Origin: Cordia subcordata
Taxonomy: Eukaryota > Streptophyta > Magnoliopsida > Boraginales > Cordiaceae
Assembly (NCBI GenBank): GCA_028554755.1
Contig: JAPTOF010000014.1
Span: forward strand, 3,658,001-3,722,000
DNA length: 64,000 bases
Reading direction: 5' to 3'
Shown: positions 34,095-43,933 of the stretch, in pieces
Position numbering within the stretch: the stretch's first letter is position 1
Layout: each line of letters opens with the position of its first letter
The notes under the pieces: generated by a model
What the model was told of the DNA's origin: nothing
Database searches by the model: none
What the model saw: the letters and a program-made list of their open reading frames with translations, nothing else
Translations under genes and position numbers: made by a program

Positions 34095-35987
34095 TCGTTA
34101 GGATTAGTATGTCGTAAAGCTCACTGGTACATGACATTTTGGATGTTAAACAATGTATAATCATTTTCTGTTAAATGGCAATATGAGTTTCTTACATATT
34201 ATCTTTGTTATGTTTTATTGGTGCATGTATAAAGGTCCTTTGACTTGAACTAATGACTTGGGTGCACAATGAGGTTGGATGCACAGTAGGTCCAAGTCTA
34301 GATTTAGTCACATCATAAATTGATCCATAACTGAATAGTAGTGTTGGGCACTCTATTAGGATAAGGTTATATTGAGTAAGTCTTCTCTTTGAGAATGATC
34401 TACCTAGGTCATTGGGGGACATTCCAGATTTGTCTTAATAGTACGTGTGTCATGTATTGGATAGGACCATTGTGAAGATGTTTTCTAGAGACGTACTATC
34501 AAAGAAAGAAAATAAGACACTCACTGCTACTAAATGATCATTGTTCTTAATCTTGAGTATATGTGGATGAACTAATGAAGGTAGGGTTTGATACTTTGAT
34601 TCAATATGGGTGAGATTTTACTATATTAAGATCAACAGCCTTGTACATTGAGTGATAAGTTCTAATTAATTGGAATATGCATATGTAGTATGGAATCTAT
34701 GTGCCCCTTTTGGGATGGGCCAAATTTATCATCCGAATCTAGATCTAGTGATACTACCTTTATAGGTTTGTCGGTCATATGGCTTGAGGGTCGCTCCCGA
34801 GATCAAGAAATTCCATGACCAAGGATGGTTGGCAATAAGACAAAAAACCCAACGAAAAAAGATACAGCTAAGAAGGTGATAGTACACAGGCCAAAGGACC
34901 GGTCTTAGCCGTGGTATACATAGAGGGGTATTATGGTCAGTTATTTAGTAGGTCAAAGACAAAGTTCACATTCTTTTTTTATAAGATTCTGGGTAATAGC
35001 AATTATTCTTGGAGTGCAACTTTGATCTTATGGTGGAATAGATCAGAGTGAAAAATAATTATTATGTCGCCTAGATTGGGCAAGGACAGTTTTAATTATT
35101 TTTGAAAGCCAAGGTTAGTTGTGTCTTCTTGGTCCATTGCTTAGTTGAAATGATTTTGAGAGAGTAATCTTGAAAGAGCAAATTCCATATTATGGTAGTA
35201 GTCATATTGGGCCAAAGCTTGGAATTGGGTTTGGGCTTTCTTTAGAGTCCAAGATAACCTAATTGGGCTAGGATGGTTTCTTATTGGGCTAGGGCCTCTA
35301 CATGGATTATGGACTATGTGTTGGGCTTGGATGGTGGGCTTGGCCTAAGTCTTCCAAGACAAGTAGACAACTTGCAAAAGGCTACAAAAACAAGTGGACA
35401 AGTTGCATAAGTCTTCCAAGACAAGTAGACAAGTTGCATAAAGGAAATTACTATATGGAAATTTTCTCCCACATGGAAAGATTGGCAACTTTGGGTGCCA
35501 AGGTTCTCTTTATAAATAGACAAGATCCTACACCTTTTATACAATCCACTTTGTAGTTGATTTCTTTTTTTTTGGTAAGAAAATACTACAACATATAGTA
35601 CACACTTATTGTGTAATTTTTGCTCTAATTTTGAAAAGCATATTACTTTGTTTTTTGCCACACAAGAGGCTATTCTCTCAAGATAAGTCTCTTCAATCAT
35701 AAGGAAGAAGACTAGGGAGTTGCCTATTGCGACACCCTTATAGTAAATTTTTGGTGGCCTTTTTTGTGAGTAAAAACAAAGCTCGTGATAGTTATAGCTT
35801 CATCAAAGGCGCCACGCTTCAAGAGGTTAACTTTACATATTTTGCAAATATTAGTTATGTTCTATATGTTCTTAAGCATGTTCTTATGTGTGTTATGTGG
35901 ATATATTGTTTTCCTAGCATGTTTTCTTAGTTAAATTTTTGAAAATATGGACTAGGATACATTACACTTAATAATATCGATCCTACA
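34095..35987 (+). repeat. Element D 3' LTR
   Basis: Co-linear with 26645-28566; about 1893 bases. It carries the 31-base array at about 35358-35442 and a TATAAATA box at 35511-35518, and ends ATCCTACA followed by TCAAG. Open frames at 35302-35556 and 35727-35930 are LTR sequence. Confidence 0.9.
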
Positions 35988-36185
35988 TCAAGTTGACCCA
36001 GCTAAGGTAGAATTGATAGAGAAATTACCTGTCCCTAAGTGTGTTAAGGACGTTAGATCTTTTCTAGGGCATGCAGGATTATACCGTAGGTTCATTAAGG
36101 ATTTTAGCCGTATAGCGCATCCCTTGTCTAGGCTTTTAGCATAGGTCTTCTTTGAGTTTGATGATTAGTATGTTAGTTTAATAGG
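35988..36185 (+). pseudogene. Element C reverse transcriptase, continuation
   Basis: After element D the gypsy frame resumes with VDPAKVELIEKLP, VRSFLGHAGLYRRFIKDFSR and PLSRLLA, the end of the RT thumb leading to RNase H. It is interrupted at about 36185 by a foreign segment; the homologous B sequence (about 45100-45135) runs straight through. Confidence 0.85.
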
Positions 36186-36692
36186 TACACATCTTTCTTT
36201 CTAGTCCAGTGATGTATCCAAAGTGGGTTGAAGCTGGTCGTAGATCAAAAGACAATAAGGGCTTGAGATATTCATAATACTGAAATCGAGAAGGTGATGC
36301 CAATCGACCTCAGATGCCTTAATTTGTATGGGGAATTTGTTGCTGATAGATCTCGCCCAGTGTCCCCTTCCTGCCCCTGTCGCCTTTTACCCCGCGAGAG
36401 TATACAATGACAACTTCGGGTACTCTTGCCTAATTGTGAGACTGCCTGTTGAACGTCCAATGGCACCTTGCTTTGACCTTAGCTATGGGGAAGAGCGTGA
36501 ATGATGAGATCAGCCTAACCTAAAGTAAAGGATCTTCTCTCTCTTGAATAAGTAAGACAGAAGAGTTAATATGTTACCTATGGCTCGTCCCTCTATTCCT
36601 GTAAGGAATAGAGTAAGAGACGCCATTATAGGATAAGGGGATCACAGGGGGGAAAGGATTTTATCCTTGCCCCACCCGACCACAATTCCTAG
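36186..36692. other. Foreign 0.5 kb segment, possibly organellar DNA
   Basis: Compared with the homologous stretch of element B, about 507 bases are inserted between AATAGG and CTTAAATC. The insert is richer in G and C than its surroundings and has no LTR, inverted repeat or clear TSD. It resembles no retroelement part in this window. Its texture suggests a plastid or mitochondrial fragment; mitochondrial is my guess. I cannot name a gene in it. The minus-strand frame at 36272-36466 is not convincing. Confidence 0.4.
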
Positions 36693-37127
36693 CTTAAATC
36701 TTTATTGTCTACCTTGTCGATCATCTAGCCACCTAACTATATCCTCCTGTTCGAGGTTATGTGTGGCATATCTGATCATCCGATAAGAGCTGTTTTAGGT
36801 CAACGGTGAGATAGGTTGGCCCACGTAGTATAATATGCTAGTAAGACTCTTGGCGGAGCCTAAAAGAACTATACTATCATAGAAAAAGAGCTTATAGCAG
36901 TTGTCTTGTCCGTTGACAAGTTTAAATTGTGCATCCTAGTGTCCAAAGTGATTGTCTACACTGATCATACGGCATTAAGGTATTTGTTAGCTAAGAAAGA
37001 ATCTAAACCCCGCTTGATTAAGTGGTTACTCCTTCTTCAAGAATTTGATGTTGAAATTCGATATAAGAAGGGTAGTGAGAATTTAGTCAGGAATCACCTT
37101 TCCTATTTTAAGGTAGTGAGAATTTAG
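36693..37127 (+). pseudogene. Element C RNase H
   Basis: After the foreign segment the RT/RNase H part continues: a degraded FEVMCDAS region, then [52 protein letters not shown] (about 36858-37090). This is the gypsy RNase H that follows RT in Athila-type elements. A tandem duplication at 37065-37152 repeats the [11 protein letters not shown] codons in another frame and truncates the product. Confidence 0.82.
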
Positions 37128-37152
37128 TCAAGAATCACCTTTCCCATTTTCT
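37065..37152. repeat. Tandem duplication of about 44 bases
   Basis: Two adjacent copies of a unit beginning AGGTAGTGAGAATTTAGTCA lie at the RNase H to integrase junction of C. The paralogous F has a single copy. It shifts the frame. Confidence 0.8.
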
Positions 37153-37249
37153 TAGTGAGTCTTCTAATGATCCATCTCTTTTTTATGGTTCATTTCTTAA
37201 TGAGCAATTGTTTGCCATCTCTCATCACACACCTTGGTTTGCTTACATT

Positions 37250-38400
37250 GTCAATTATCTTGCCACAAGGCGTTTTCCCTCTCATTAGGAAAAAGAGAAA
37301 GAAAGATAGGTTCCTAGCACAAGTGAGACATTTCTTTTGGGAGGATCCCTATTTTTTCAAAGTGTGTGCGGATCAAGTAATTTGCCAGTGTGTGCCTGAG
37401 GACAAATTTGAGAGCATATTGAGTATATGTCACAATGAGGGGTATGGAGGTCATTTTAGTGGAAAGAAAATTGCCGCAAAGATCTTGCAATGTGGATTCT
37501 TTTGGCCTACTCTTTTTGAGGATGCCCAAGGGTATTACAAAAAGTGTGTTAGATATCAACAATCTAGGACCATCTCTAGGAGAAATATGATGCTTTTTCC
37601 CCTATTCTTCCATGTGAATTATTTGATATTTGGGGTATAGATTTCATGGGTCCATTTCCACCTTCCTTTGGGTACCAATACATTTTTGTGGCCGTAGACT
37701 ATGGGTCCAAATAGGTTGAGGCTATTCCCACATGTACTAATGACCATAAGGTAGTGGTCAAATTCATTAAAGAGAACATTTTCTCGAAATTTGGAGTCCC
37801 TAGGGTCTTGATTAGCGATAGGGGTTTGTATTTTCGCCATAGGACTTTAGAGGCCTTGTTGAGAAGATATTCTGTCACCCATAAAGTAGCTACTCCTTAC
37901 CATCCACAAACTAGTGGACAAGTAGAGGTGTCCAAAAGGGAAATCAAGCACCTTGTATAGGAAACGGTTAGCCCTGATAGCAAAGATTGGTCTATTAGGT
38001 TGAATGATACTTTGTGGGCCTACCGTATTGCTTTTAAAACTTCTATTGGTAAGTCTCCTTATAGATTGGTCTATGGAAAAACTTGTCACTTGTTGGTAGA
38101 GCTTGAGTATAGGGCTTATTTGGCAATCAAAGCCCTGAACTTTGATTTGGCAAGAGCAAGTGAGAAAAAAAGGCTCAACCTAGAAGAGTTGGAAGAGCTT
38201 AGATTCGAAGCTTATAAGAATGCTAAGCTTTATAAGGATAAGATGAAGAGAATTCATGATAAACACATTCTTAAGAGGTCATTCTCTTATTTCGATAAAG
38301 TTTGGTTATTTAACTCATATTTGAAGCTTTTTCAAGGTAAGCTCAAGTCAAGATAGGATGGTCTATATGGTTTGTTGGCTACCTACCCTTTCAGAGTAGT
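37250..38400 (+). pseudogene. Element C integrase
   Basis: Integrase with a zinc region (HNEGYGGHFSGKKIA, YYKKCVRYQQ; one cysteine replaced), then the DDE core. The first D lies in [14 protein letters not shown] (about 37630), the second in SDRGLYF (about 37815) and the E in SGQVEVSKREIK (about 37915). The C-terminal part is open at 38000-38356 ([35 protein letters not shown]). TAG at 37712-37714 replaces a tryptophan kept as TGG in F. It would insert element cDNA into chromosomes; it is inactive. Confidence 0.88.
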
Positions 38401-38573
38401 TAAAATCAAGGACCTGAAGAATGACTAAAAGATGACAGTGAACGGATAGTGCCTGAATCATGCATATGATCTAAGCATGGCTCGTGTAGAGGTTTTAATG
38501 CTTCAGGACCCCACTTATGGAGGTTGAAGATGAGTTGGTAATAGCCTGGCTGACGGCGTAGTGGTTAGCGCTA

Positions 38574-38589
38574 CTAGGAGGCAACCTAG
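38574..38589 (+). promoter_or_regulatory. Post-pol stem-loop CTAGG-AGGCAA-CCTAG
   Basis: A perfect five-base stem around AGGCAA. Element F has the same stem with loop AAGCAA (58281-58296, minus). The GGAGGCAACC context is familiar from the 3' region of Athila/Tat elements; its role is unknown to me. Confidence 0.55.
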
Positions 38590-38953
38590 GTTCAATTTTG
38601 CAATTTTTCTCATGTTTTATTTTCTTTGCATTTATTTCTTTCTTCTTCTTTCATCTACACCAAGGTGTTGAATCCCAATCCTTTGTCCCATAAGATACAC
38701 CGTTGCTTATTATTGTACATGCCAATGCAAGCTTGCATAGGCAATGCTACTAACCATGTTTTCCTTGTAAGTGTTTGGGAATTATGAGTCACAGGGTTAG
38801 TAGTATGGTGATTTATTATTAGCATGGAGAGCTTTGATGTTAATGCAAGGTTGTATCAATTTTTTCTCCATTCGTTCCTTATGTTTCTACCCCATTCCCA
38901 CCACCCTTACTTGTTTTGTGATGCCAACTTGCTTATTTATGTGCTTTACACTA

Positions 38954-38991
38954 TTTGCTTAAGGACAAGCAAAGTTTAAGTTTGGGGGTGA
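38954..38991 (+). promoter_or_regulatory. Internal second PPT-like hairpin in element C
   Basis: TTGCTTAAGGACAAGCAA followed by AGTTTAAGTTTGGGGGTG. It lies about 1 kb before the LTR and resembles the tract next to the LTR in A and F. Confidence 0.6.
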
Positions 38992-39402
38992 GGAGGTTTG
39001 GTCTTATTGTTTTATGTTTTCTTAAGGTAGATTGCACTGTTTGGTTAAAATTGGTGAAAATTTTTCAATTTTGATGCATATAGCGTTGTTTATTTTTTGG
39101 TTGATCGTTGTGTTGGCTATTATGATTGACTCAATTAATTATTAAATATAGAAAACATTGTGGGGAAATGAATAGAGTGGATTGAAAACTGAGTCTTAGA
39201 GGGGATGCCTTTAAAAGTTGTGGGTAGTGAGGACCTTTAAGAATACAGCTTGTAGTCACCCTATAGCTTGGTAAGAAAGAATGATAGAAAAAGGGTTGTT
39301 GATGTGAGTGCCCTTTCCTTCATTGGTTCTTTTTCATATGCCTTAGCCTTTCATTTTCTTTTTCTTTTTCTTTTCTTTTTGTGTATATGCAATGCCAAGT
39401 AT

Positions 39403-39512
39403 GAAAAATCCAAAAAAATTTGAAAAAGGCAAAAAACGGTGCAAAAAGATCAAAAAGAGGAAAAATTGAAAAAAATTGGAAAAGGGAAAAAGCCAAAGGC
39501 ATCAAAAAATTT
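39403..39512. repeat. A/G-rich low-complexity tract
   Basis: Irregular runs of AAAAA with G, for example AAAAAGATCAAAAAGAGGAA, on the element's sense strand. It is equivalent to pyrimidine tracts at about 7690-7800 (A) and 47510-47660 (F) on the plus strand. Confidence 0.6.
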
Positions 39513-39929
39513 TGTGAATAAGTACATAAGTGGCACAATGTCAACTTAGCACAAGCTATCCTCTTTGTATATATATGAATAAGGCTTTTACAAGCCATTG
39601 AGTTTGTTTATTCTCTCTCTTCTTCTTGTTTTTGAGGCTTTGTGCATGTTGAGGAGGCCATGTTGGTCGAAGGCGCACGAAATATCAACCTCCCATTTAC
39701 AAGAGTTAGAATCCTAGATTTGTGGCCGTTTGGCTACTTGGGAAGCTTCTGTGAGGTTTGAGTCCCTTTATCAGTAGAAAGAGGATCCAAAAAGACTTGG
39801 GGATCTCTCCACAATAAGAATACCCCCTTCATGCTTCTTAGACTGACCTTGATAGTGAGTCAATCTCTCAGGTAACCTTTTACATCAGCTTTAGAAATAA
39901 ACTCAAGATAGGGCTTGCCTGGGGACAAT

Positions 39930-39951
39930 TAAGGAGAAGGTCTGGGGTGGT
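39930..39951 (+). promoter_or_regulatory. Element C polypurine tract
   Basis: AAGGAGAAGGTCTGGGGTGG just before the 3' LTR TGATGTG. It is preceded by a decayed form of the TTGCTT/AAGCAA hairpin. Confidence 0.7.
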
Positions 39952-41823
39952 TGATGTGTTGTGTTTTTATGTGTGTTTGCATTGTCATTTATCTATGTTT
40001 AAGAGGTGTTTTGAGCTTTAAGAGATTCATTAATATAGTACATATACTAGAGTTCAGCTTAAGCGTAAGCAAATGTACATAGTTAAGTTTAAAGACAAAT
40101 GCTACACGAATGCATCCTTATTTCCCATGTTTGGTGAAGTTAGGTCAAAGCTCGAGGCCTGGATTGATAATGATTTGCTGTTGGAGCAAAACCCAAGGTG
40201 ATTCGGATAGAAAGATATCCAAGAAAATGCATTTAGAGGTATGCAGGTCAAGCACGGAGCAGAACACAGAGCAGAACAAGCGAAAAATGGAAGAGTGGAC
40301 TGGTTTTGCCAGTCACCCCATGGCCTCTACTAGTCAACCGGTAAGGGAGGTCGGCAATTCTAGAGAGGTCCTTATGTTTGCAGGTCGCCTAAGCTCCAGC
40401 GCTGGTCGACCGGCAGCGCGATGCAATAGTAAAGAAGCCCAATTTTGCACCAAAAAGAATTTTTTTGGATCCCTTTTTTCATCTTCCAATCACATACCAA
40501 CTTCTTACACACAAAACCCTACTTCTACCCACCTCTAATGCATAAATTAACACACATATCCATCTAAATTAAGTTGATTTTGGAGGATTCAAACATCTTT
40601 TGGATTAGATTTACTCAAGTTTGTAAAGAAACAAGCAAGGATAGAAAGGGAGATTTCTATAACCTCTTCCATTCTTATCTATTTCATGATTGAGTAAATG
40701 ATTTAGGGTGCCTGAACTTGTGTAATGGGATGATTTTTGTATTCTTCTTTATAGGATTTGATTGGCTTATATATATACATACTTTGTTCATAACTTGAAT
40801 GGCTTTATTTCAATTCATGTCCATGTGTTTGATTTAATGCCTAAATGAGTAGTATGTATATAATTTGAGTTTTGTTTGCTATAGACCACTTCTAGTCTTT
40901 TGAATTTGCATGTCTATGTATGTGTTTGAGGATAATATGAAGTGGATTAGTTAGATTCATGTCTATGTGAATGTTAACATGCCTTAAAGTGAATACATAT
41001 TCATAATTCGATACATGTTCACGCTTAATTGTTTTCAATAGCGTAAATCAAACTTGCTTGTGTTTGTATCATGGACAGAATGTCATATTCACAATGCCTT
41101 GCCTTAGAATATGTAGGATAGTGCTTATTAGATACCAATCCACTTTAGTGTCCCTAGAATGTCGGTGCGTAAGTAAGGACTAGTCTAGTTAAAGTCCCCT
41201 TTAACTTTAAATCTAGCTAATAGGACTCCAGATAGGTTTAGTTGACCCTAGGAACTCTAGGTCTTAGCTTTATATCCAGCTAATGGTTTAGGAACTAGGG
41301 TAGGATCATTCTAGGACACCTAAGTAACTCTTTAATCCCTCTTATGGCCTTAGGTACATAAGGACCACGCCGTACCTCTAAGTGTGCATGCTTAAAGATG
41401 GACCCGCACCAAGTCCTAGGGTGTAATTAGGACACTAGTTAGTTGCTTAGTATTAGAAGCCCCATTTAGTAAGCCAATATCTCGAATCCCATAGCATTGA
41501 GTTAAAGATCACTTGTTCACAAGTGCAGGCCACCCTATCACCTTCCCATAGGTTTAATCCCTCTAGATTAGCTTCGTTCTTTATTTTTCTATCTAGTTTC
41601 CATAGTTTAGTCTTTTTATTTCCCTCCTAGCTCCTGTTCATCCAAAACACCAAAAATACGTTTAGTCTAGGTTTTCTTTTCAGCATTTTCTAGGACACCA
41701 AGCATACGATACACATCACAACAATAGCCTCTCTGTGGTTCGATGCCCGCATTAGTACCCTTATATTGCATGATCTATATACTTGTGGGGCCTTTTAGGG
41801 CTTGTACCCTCAAGGGCACACCA
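39952..41823 (+). repeat. Element C 3' LTR
   Basis: An 1872-base LTR starting TGATGTGTTGTG and ending GGCACACCA. It shows the empty Harbinger site near 40704. GCTGGTCGACCGGCAGC at 40401-40417 is followed by TAGTAAAG in place of the 5' LTR's TATAAAG. TTTAAA inverted-repeat motifs lie at about 41203 and 41266. The open frame 40110-40538 is LTR sequence. Confidence 0.92.
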
Positions 41824-41828
41824 CCGAC
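41824..41828. repeat. Right TSD of element C (CCGAC)
   Basis: Matches 15454-15458; element B gag resumes directly. Confidence 0.9.
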
Positions 41829-42830
41829 CTTAAGGCTTCCATTATGACGTTCTCTCAGCGTGATCTAGAGTCCTTTTATGAGGCTTAGGAGAGGTTCAAT
41901 GACCCTCTTAGATAATGTCCTTATCATGTATATGATAAGCATGACCTACTCCAATATTTCTTTAGAGGTTTAAACAATCGAAACAGGATGATGGTTAATG
42001 CCACCTCTAGTGGTGGATTTTATAATTTGAGGGCTGGTAAGGCATGAGAGAAAATGGATTTGTTGGCTGGAACTCTTTCCAAAATTTGGCTATGGATAGG
42101 TCTAGTCAGGAAGTGAATAGAAGAAGTGTTCATGAGGTTGGAGTTTCCTTAGATTTGCCCGCTAAGGTAAAGGCCTTAACGAACAAGCTAGATCAATTCA
42201 TTACTTTATCCCTTTCTTCTCATGGTCATAAGACTAGTTCCACTGGTTCTTCCTCCATCCCTTCGGTAGTTGAGATATATGCGTTGTGTTCTGAGTCGTC
42301 TCATAAGACTATAACTTGCCTTTTAGCACCCTAGTTTCTCGAGTTTATGCAAGAGCAAGTTTGTGCTACACAAGGTTATTTTTTGAGAGTACAATCCGTA
42401 CTCTAACATATATAATTCGGGTTGAAGAGACAACCCTAATTTGCATGAGTCTTATTCCCAGCCCCAGGCCTTACTCTAGCAACAACCATATCTTGCTAAC
42501 CCCCATACGGTTTTATAATGTCTATCAACCTATACTTTGTGCCTCTCAGCCACAGGCACTCCCTGCTCCCTCTAGTAGCCAGTCCCCTAGCAATGATGTG
42601 ATGAAGTTTATGCAGTTTATTCAAAATCAATTGTAGGCATTAGCTAGTTAGCAGTAGGAGTTAGCAGATAATAAGCAAGAGAAAGCCCACTATAAGCAGC
42701 AGATGACTAAGTTTGAGGCACAGTTAGGGTAACTTGTGACCTAGTTAAGCACTAGAGACCCCGGGAAATTGCCTTCCCAACCAGAGGTGACTCTTAAAGT
42801 CCAGTCTTGTTCCTTCACTGACACCACTTA
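41829..42830 (+). pseudogene. Element B gag, C-terminal part
   Basis: Continues gag after element C: QRDLESFYEA, stop for tryptophan (element C has TGG), ERFNDPLR, LLQYFFRGLNNRNRMM and GGFYNLRAGKA (about 41855-42045). A zinc-knuckle-like ALCSESSHKTITC (about 42276-42315) and a decayed YNPYSNTYNP-like segment follow. The nucleocapsid would bind element RNA. Several stops make it a pseudogene. The open frames 42044-42334 and 42316-42636 are parts of it in different frames. Confidence 0.8.
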
Positions 42831-43195
42831 TCCCCCTCAAGCCCAGGCTAGGTCATCACCACTTTTAGGAATGGTAGGATAATGGATAATAAAGTAGGAG
42901 TTAACTATACAATGCCTGCACCAAGTGGTCCTTCTGAGTTTAGAGAGCCTAATTGTAGCCCTATAGAGAGAGGTCCTACTGAGAGAGTTGAGCCCATTAG
43001 AGACAATAGAGAGAATATTACTTCTTGCCCACATTAGGAAAGAAATAAGCCTATTGATGATTCCCATGTGTCTAAAGGTGTTGCACCTAGAGTTCCCTTC
43101 CCATCCGCTTTAGAGGGCCCACACCTAATAAGGATTCTAGGTTTTTCAAGATCTTAGAGTATCTTAAAGATCTTAAGGTCAATCTTCCTTTTCCT

Positions 43196-43894
43196 TTGAT
43201 AGACGTGATCTTTTCCATTACCTCTTATTTTAAGTTCTTTAAAGACCTTTGTACAAAGAAGCATAAATCAGTAAGGCTTACACAGAAAGTGAATAGTATT
43301 TGTACTGTGGACCTCCCACCCAAGAGGACTAACCCCGGAGCTTTCATCATTCTTTGTAGGATCCATAAAACCCAGATTGATCATGCCTTACTAGATTTAG
43401 GGTCCAGTATGAATCTCATTCCCTACTCCGTTTATCAACAGCTAGGTGTAGGTGAATTGTTCCCCACACATGTTACTCTTTAGCAAGCTCATAGGTCTGA
43501 GCATAGACCTAGGGATGTAGTAGAGGATCTTGTGGCCCAAGTAGGTGAGTTCGTGTACCCTATTGACTTCATAGTATTAGATATGGATTCGGGTCACGAT
43601 TCTAGACATTTTACAACTATCCTTTTAGGTTGCCCCTTTGTTGCTATTACAGATGCTATTATCCATTGTAAGTCAGGGTTATTAAAGATGAAATTTGGAA
43701 ATTCAAAGTCCACTATGAAGGTTGCCAAGGCAGTGAAAAAGGCTAGTGTAAGAGCAGAAGAGGATAACGAAGAATGCTTTAGAGTTGATGTGATTGATTC
43801 TTGCATTGACGACTTTGCAAATAGGACTATGACTGATAGCGAGGAATTAAGGAAATTCGAGGAATTGTTGTCTAGTTTTGATTTGGAGACTTAG
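43196..43894 (+). pseudogene. Element B aspartic protease
   Basis: Two open stretches cover the protease: 43196-43483 with QIDHALLDLGSSMNLIPYSV and QQLGVGELFPTHVTL, and 43532-43894 with VGEFVYPIDFIVLDMDSGHD and DAIIHCKSGLLKMKFGN. They are split by TAG at 43481-43483 and a frameshift. The glutamines at 43373-43375 and 43436-43441 are intact here where C has TAG. The active-site motif is again DLGSS. Confidence 0.82.
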
Positions 43895-43933
43895 TAGAAA
43901 TGTGGAGCTTCCACTTCCTTAGTTGAGGATTCC

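Larger units (their letters stand above)
26645..35987 (+). mobile_element. Element D: Ty1/copia retrotransposon
   Basis: A full-length copia element: LTRs 26645-28566 and about 34095-35987, an initiator-Met-type PBS, a long leader, gag, protease, integrase, RT and RNase H in copia order, then a PPT. Integrase before RT identifies Ty1/copia. The LTRs are co-linear with scattered substitutions. The coding region has many stops. It interrupts element C's RT. I do not assign a lineage beyond copia with confidence. Confidence 0.92.
38401..39929 (+). other. Element C 3' non-coding region
   Basis: About 1.5 kb after integrase without an ORF of useful length, so there is no env-like gene here. It contains a stem-loop (38574-38589), a second PPT-like hairpin (38954-38991) and an A/G-rich tract (about 39403-39512). 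All three are also found in element F, and the last two in A. The minus-strand frame 39320-39598 is a low-complexity shadow. Confidence 0.65.
15459..41823 (+). mobile_element. Element C: Athila-like Ty3/gypsy retrotransposon with nested insertions
   Basis: This is a complete element with both LTRs (net about 1873 and 1872 bases), tRNA-Asp PBS, gag, protease, RT, RNase H, integrase, a 3' non-coding region of about 1.5 kb and a PPT, flanked by CCGAC duplications. Three foreign segments lie inside: the Harbinger element (16219-21522), copia element D (26645-35987) and a 0.5 kb unknown segment (36186-36692). Removing these leaves roughly 11 kb, a normal size for Athila-type elements. No env-like ORF of useful length is present after integrase. 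All coding parts are broken. Confidence 0.9.

Noticed and set aside
37314..37562. Minus-strand 82-codon ORF mirrored at 61311-61559 on the plus strand
   Set aside because: Both are antisense shadows of the same integrase zinc-region sequence in elements C and F.
38558..38600. Possible tRNA gene or SINE head (A-box-like and B-box-like words)
   Set aside because: No acceptor stem or anticodon arm can be drawn. The stretch is a conserved part of the gypsy 3' region in both C and F.
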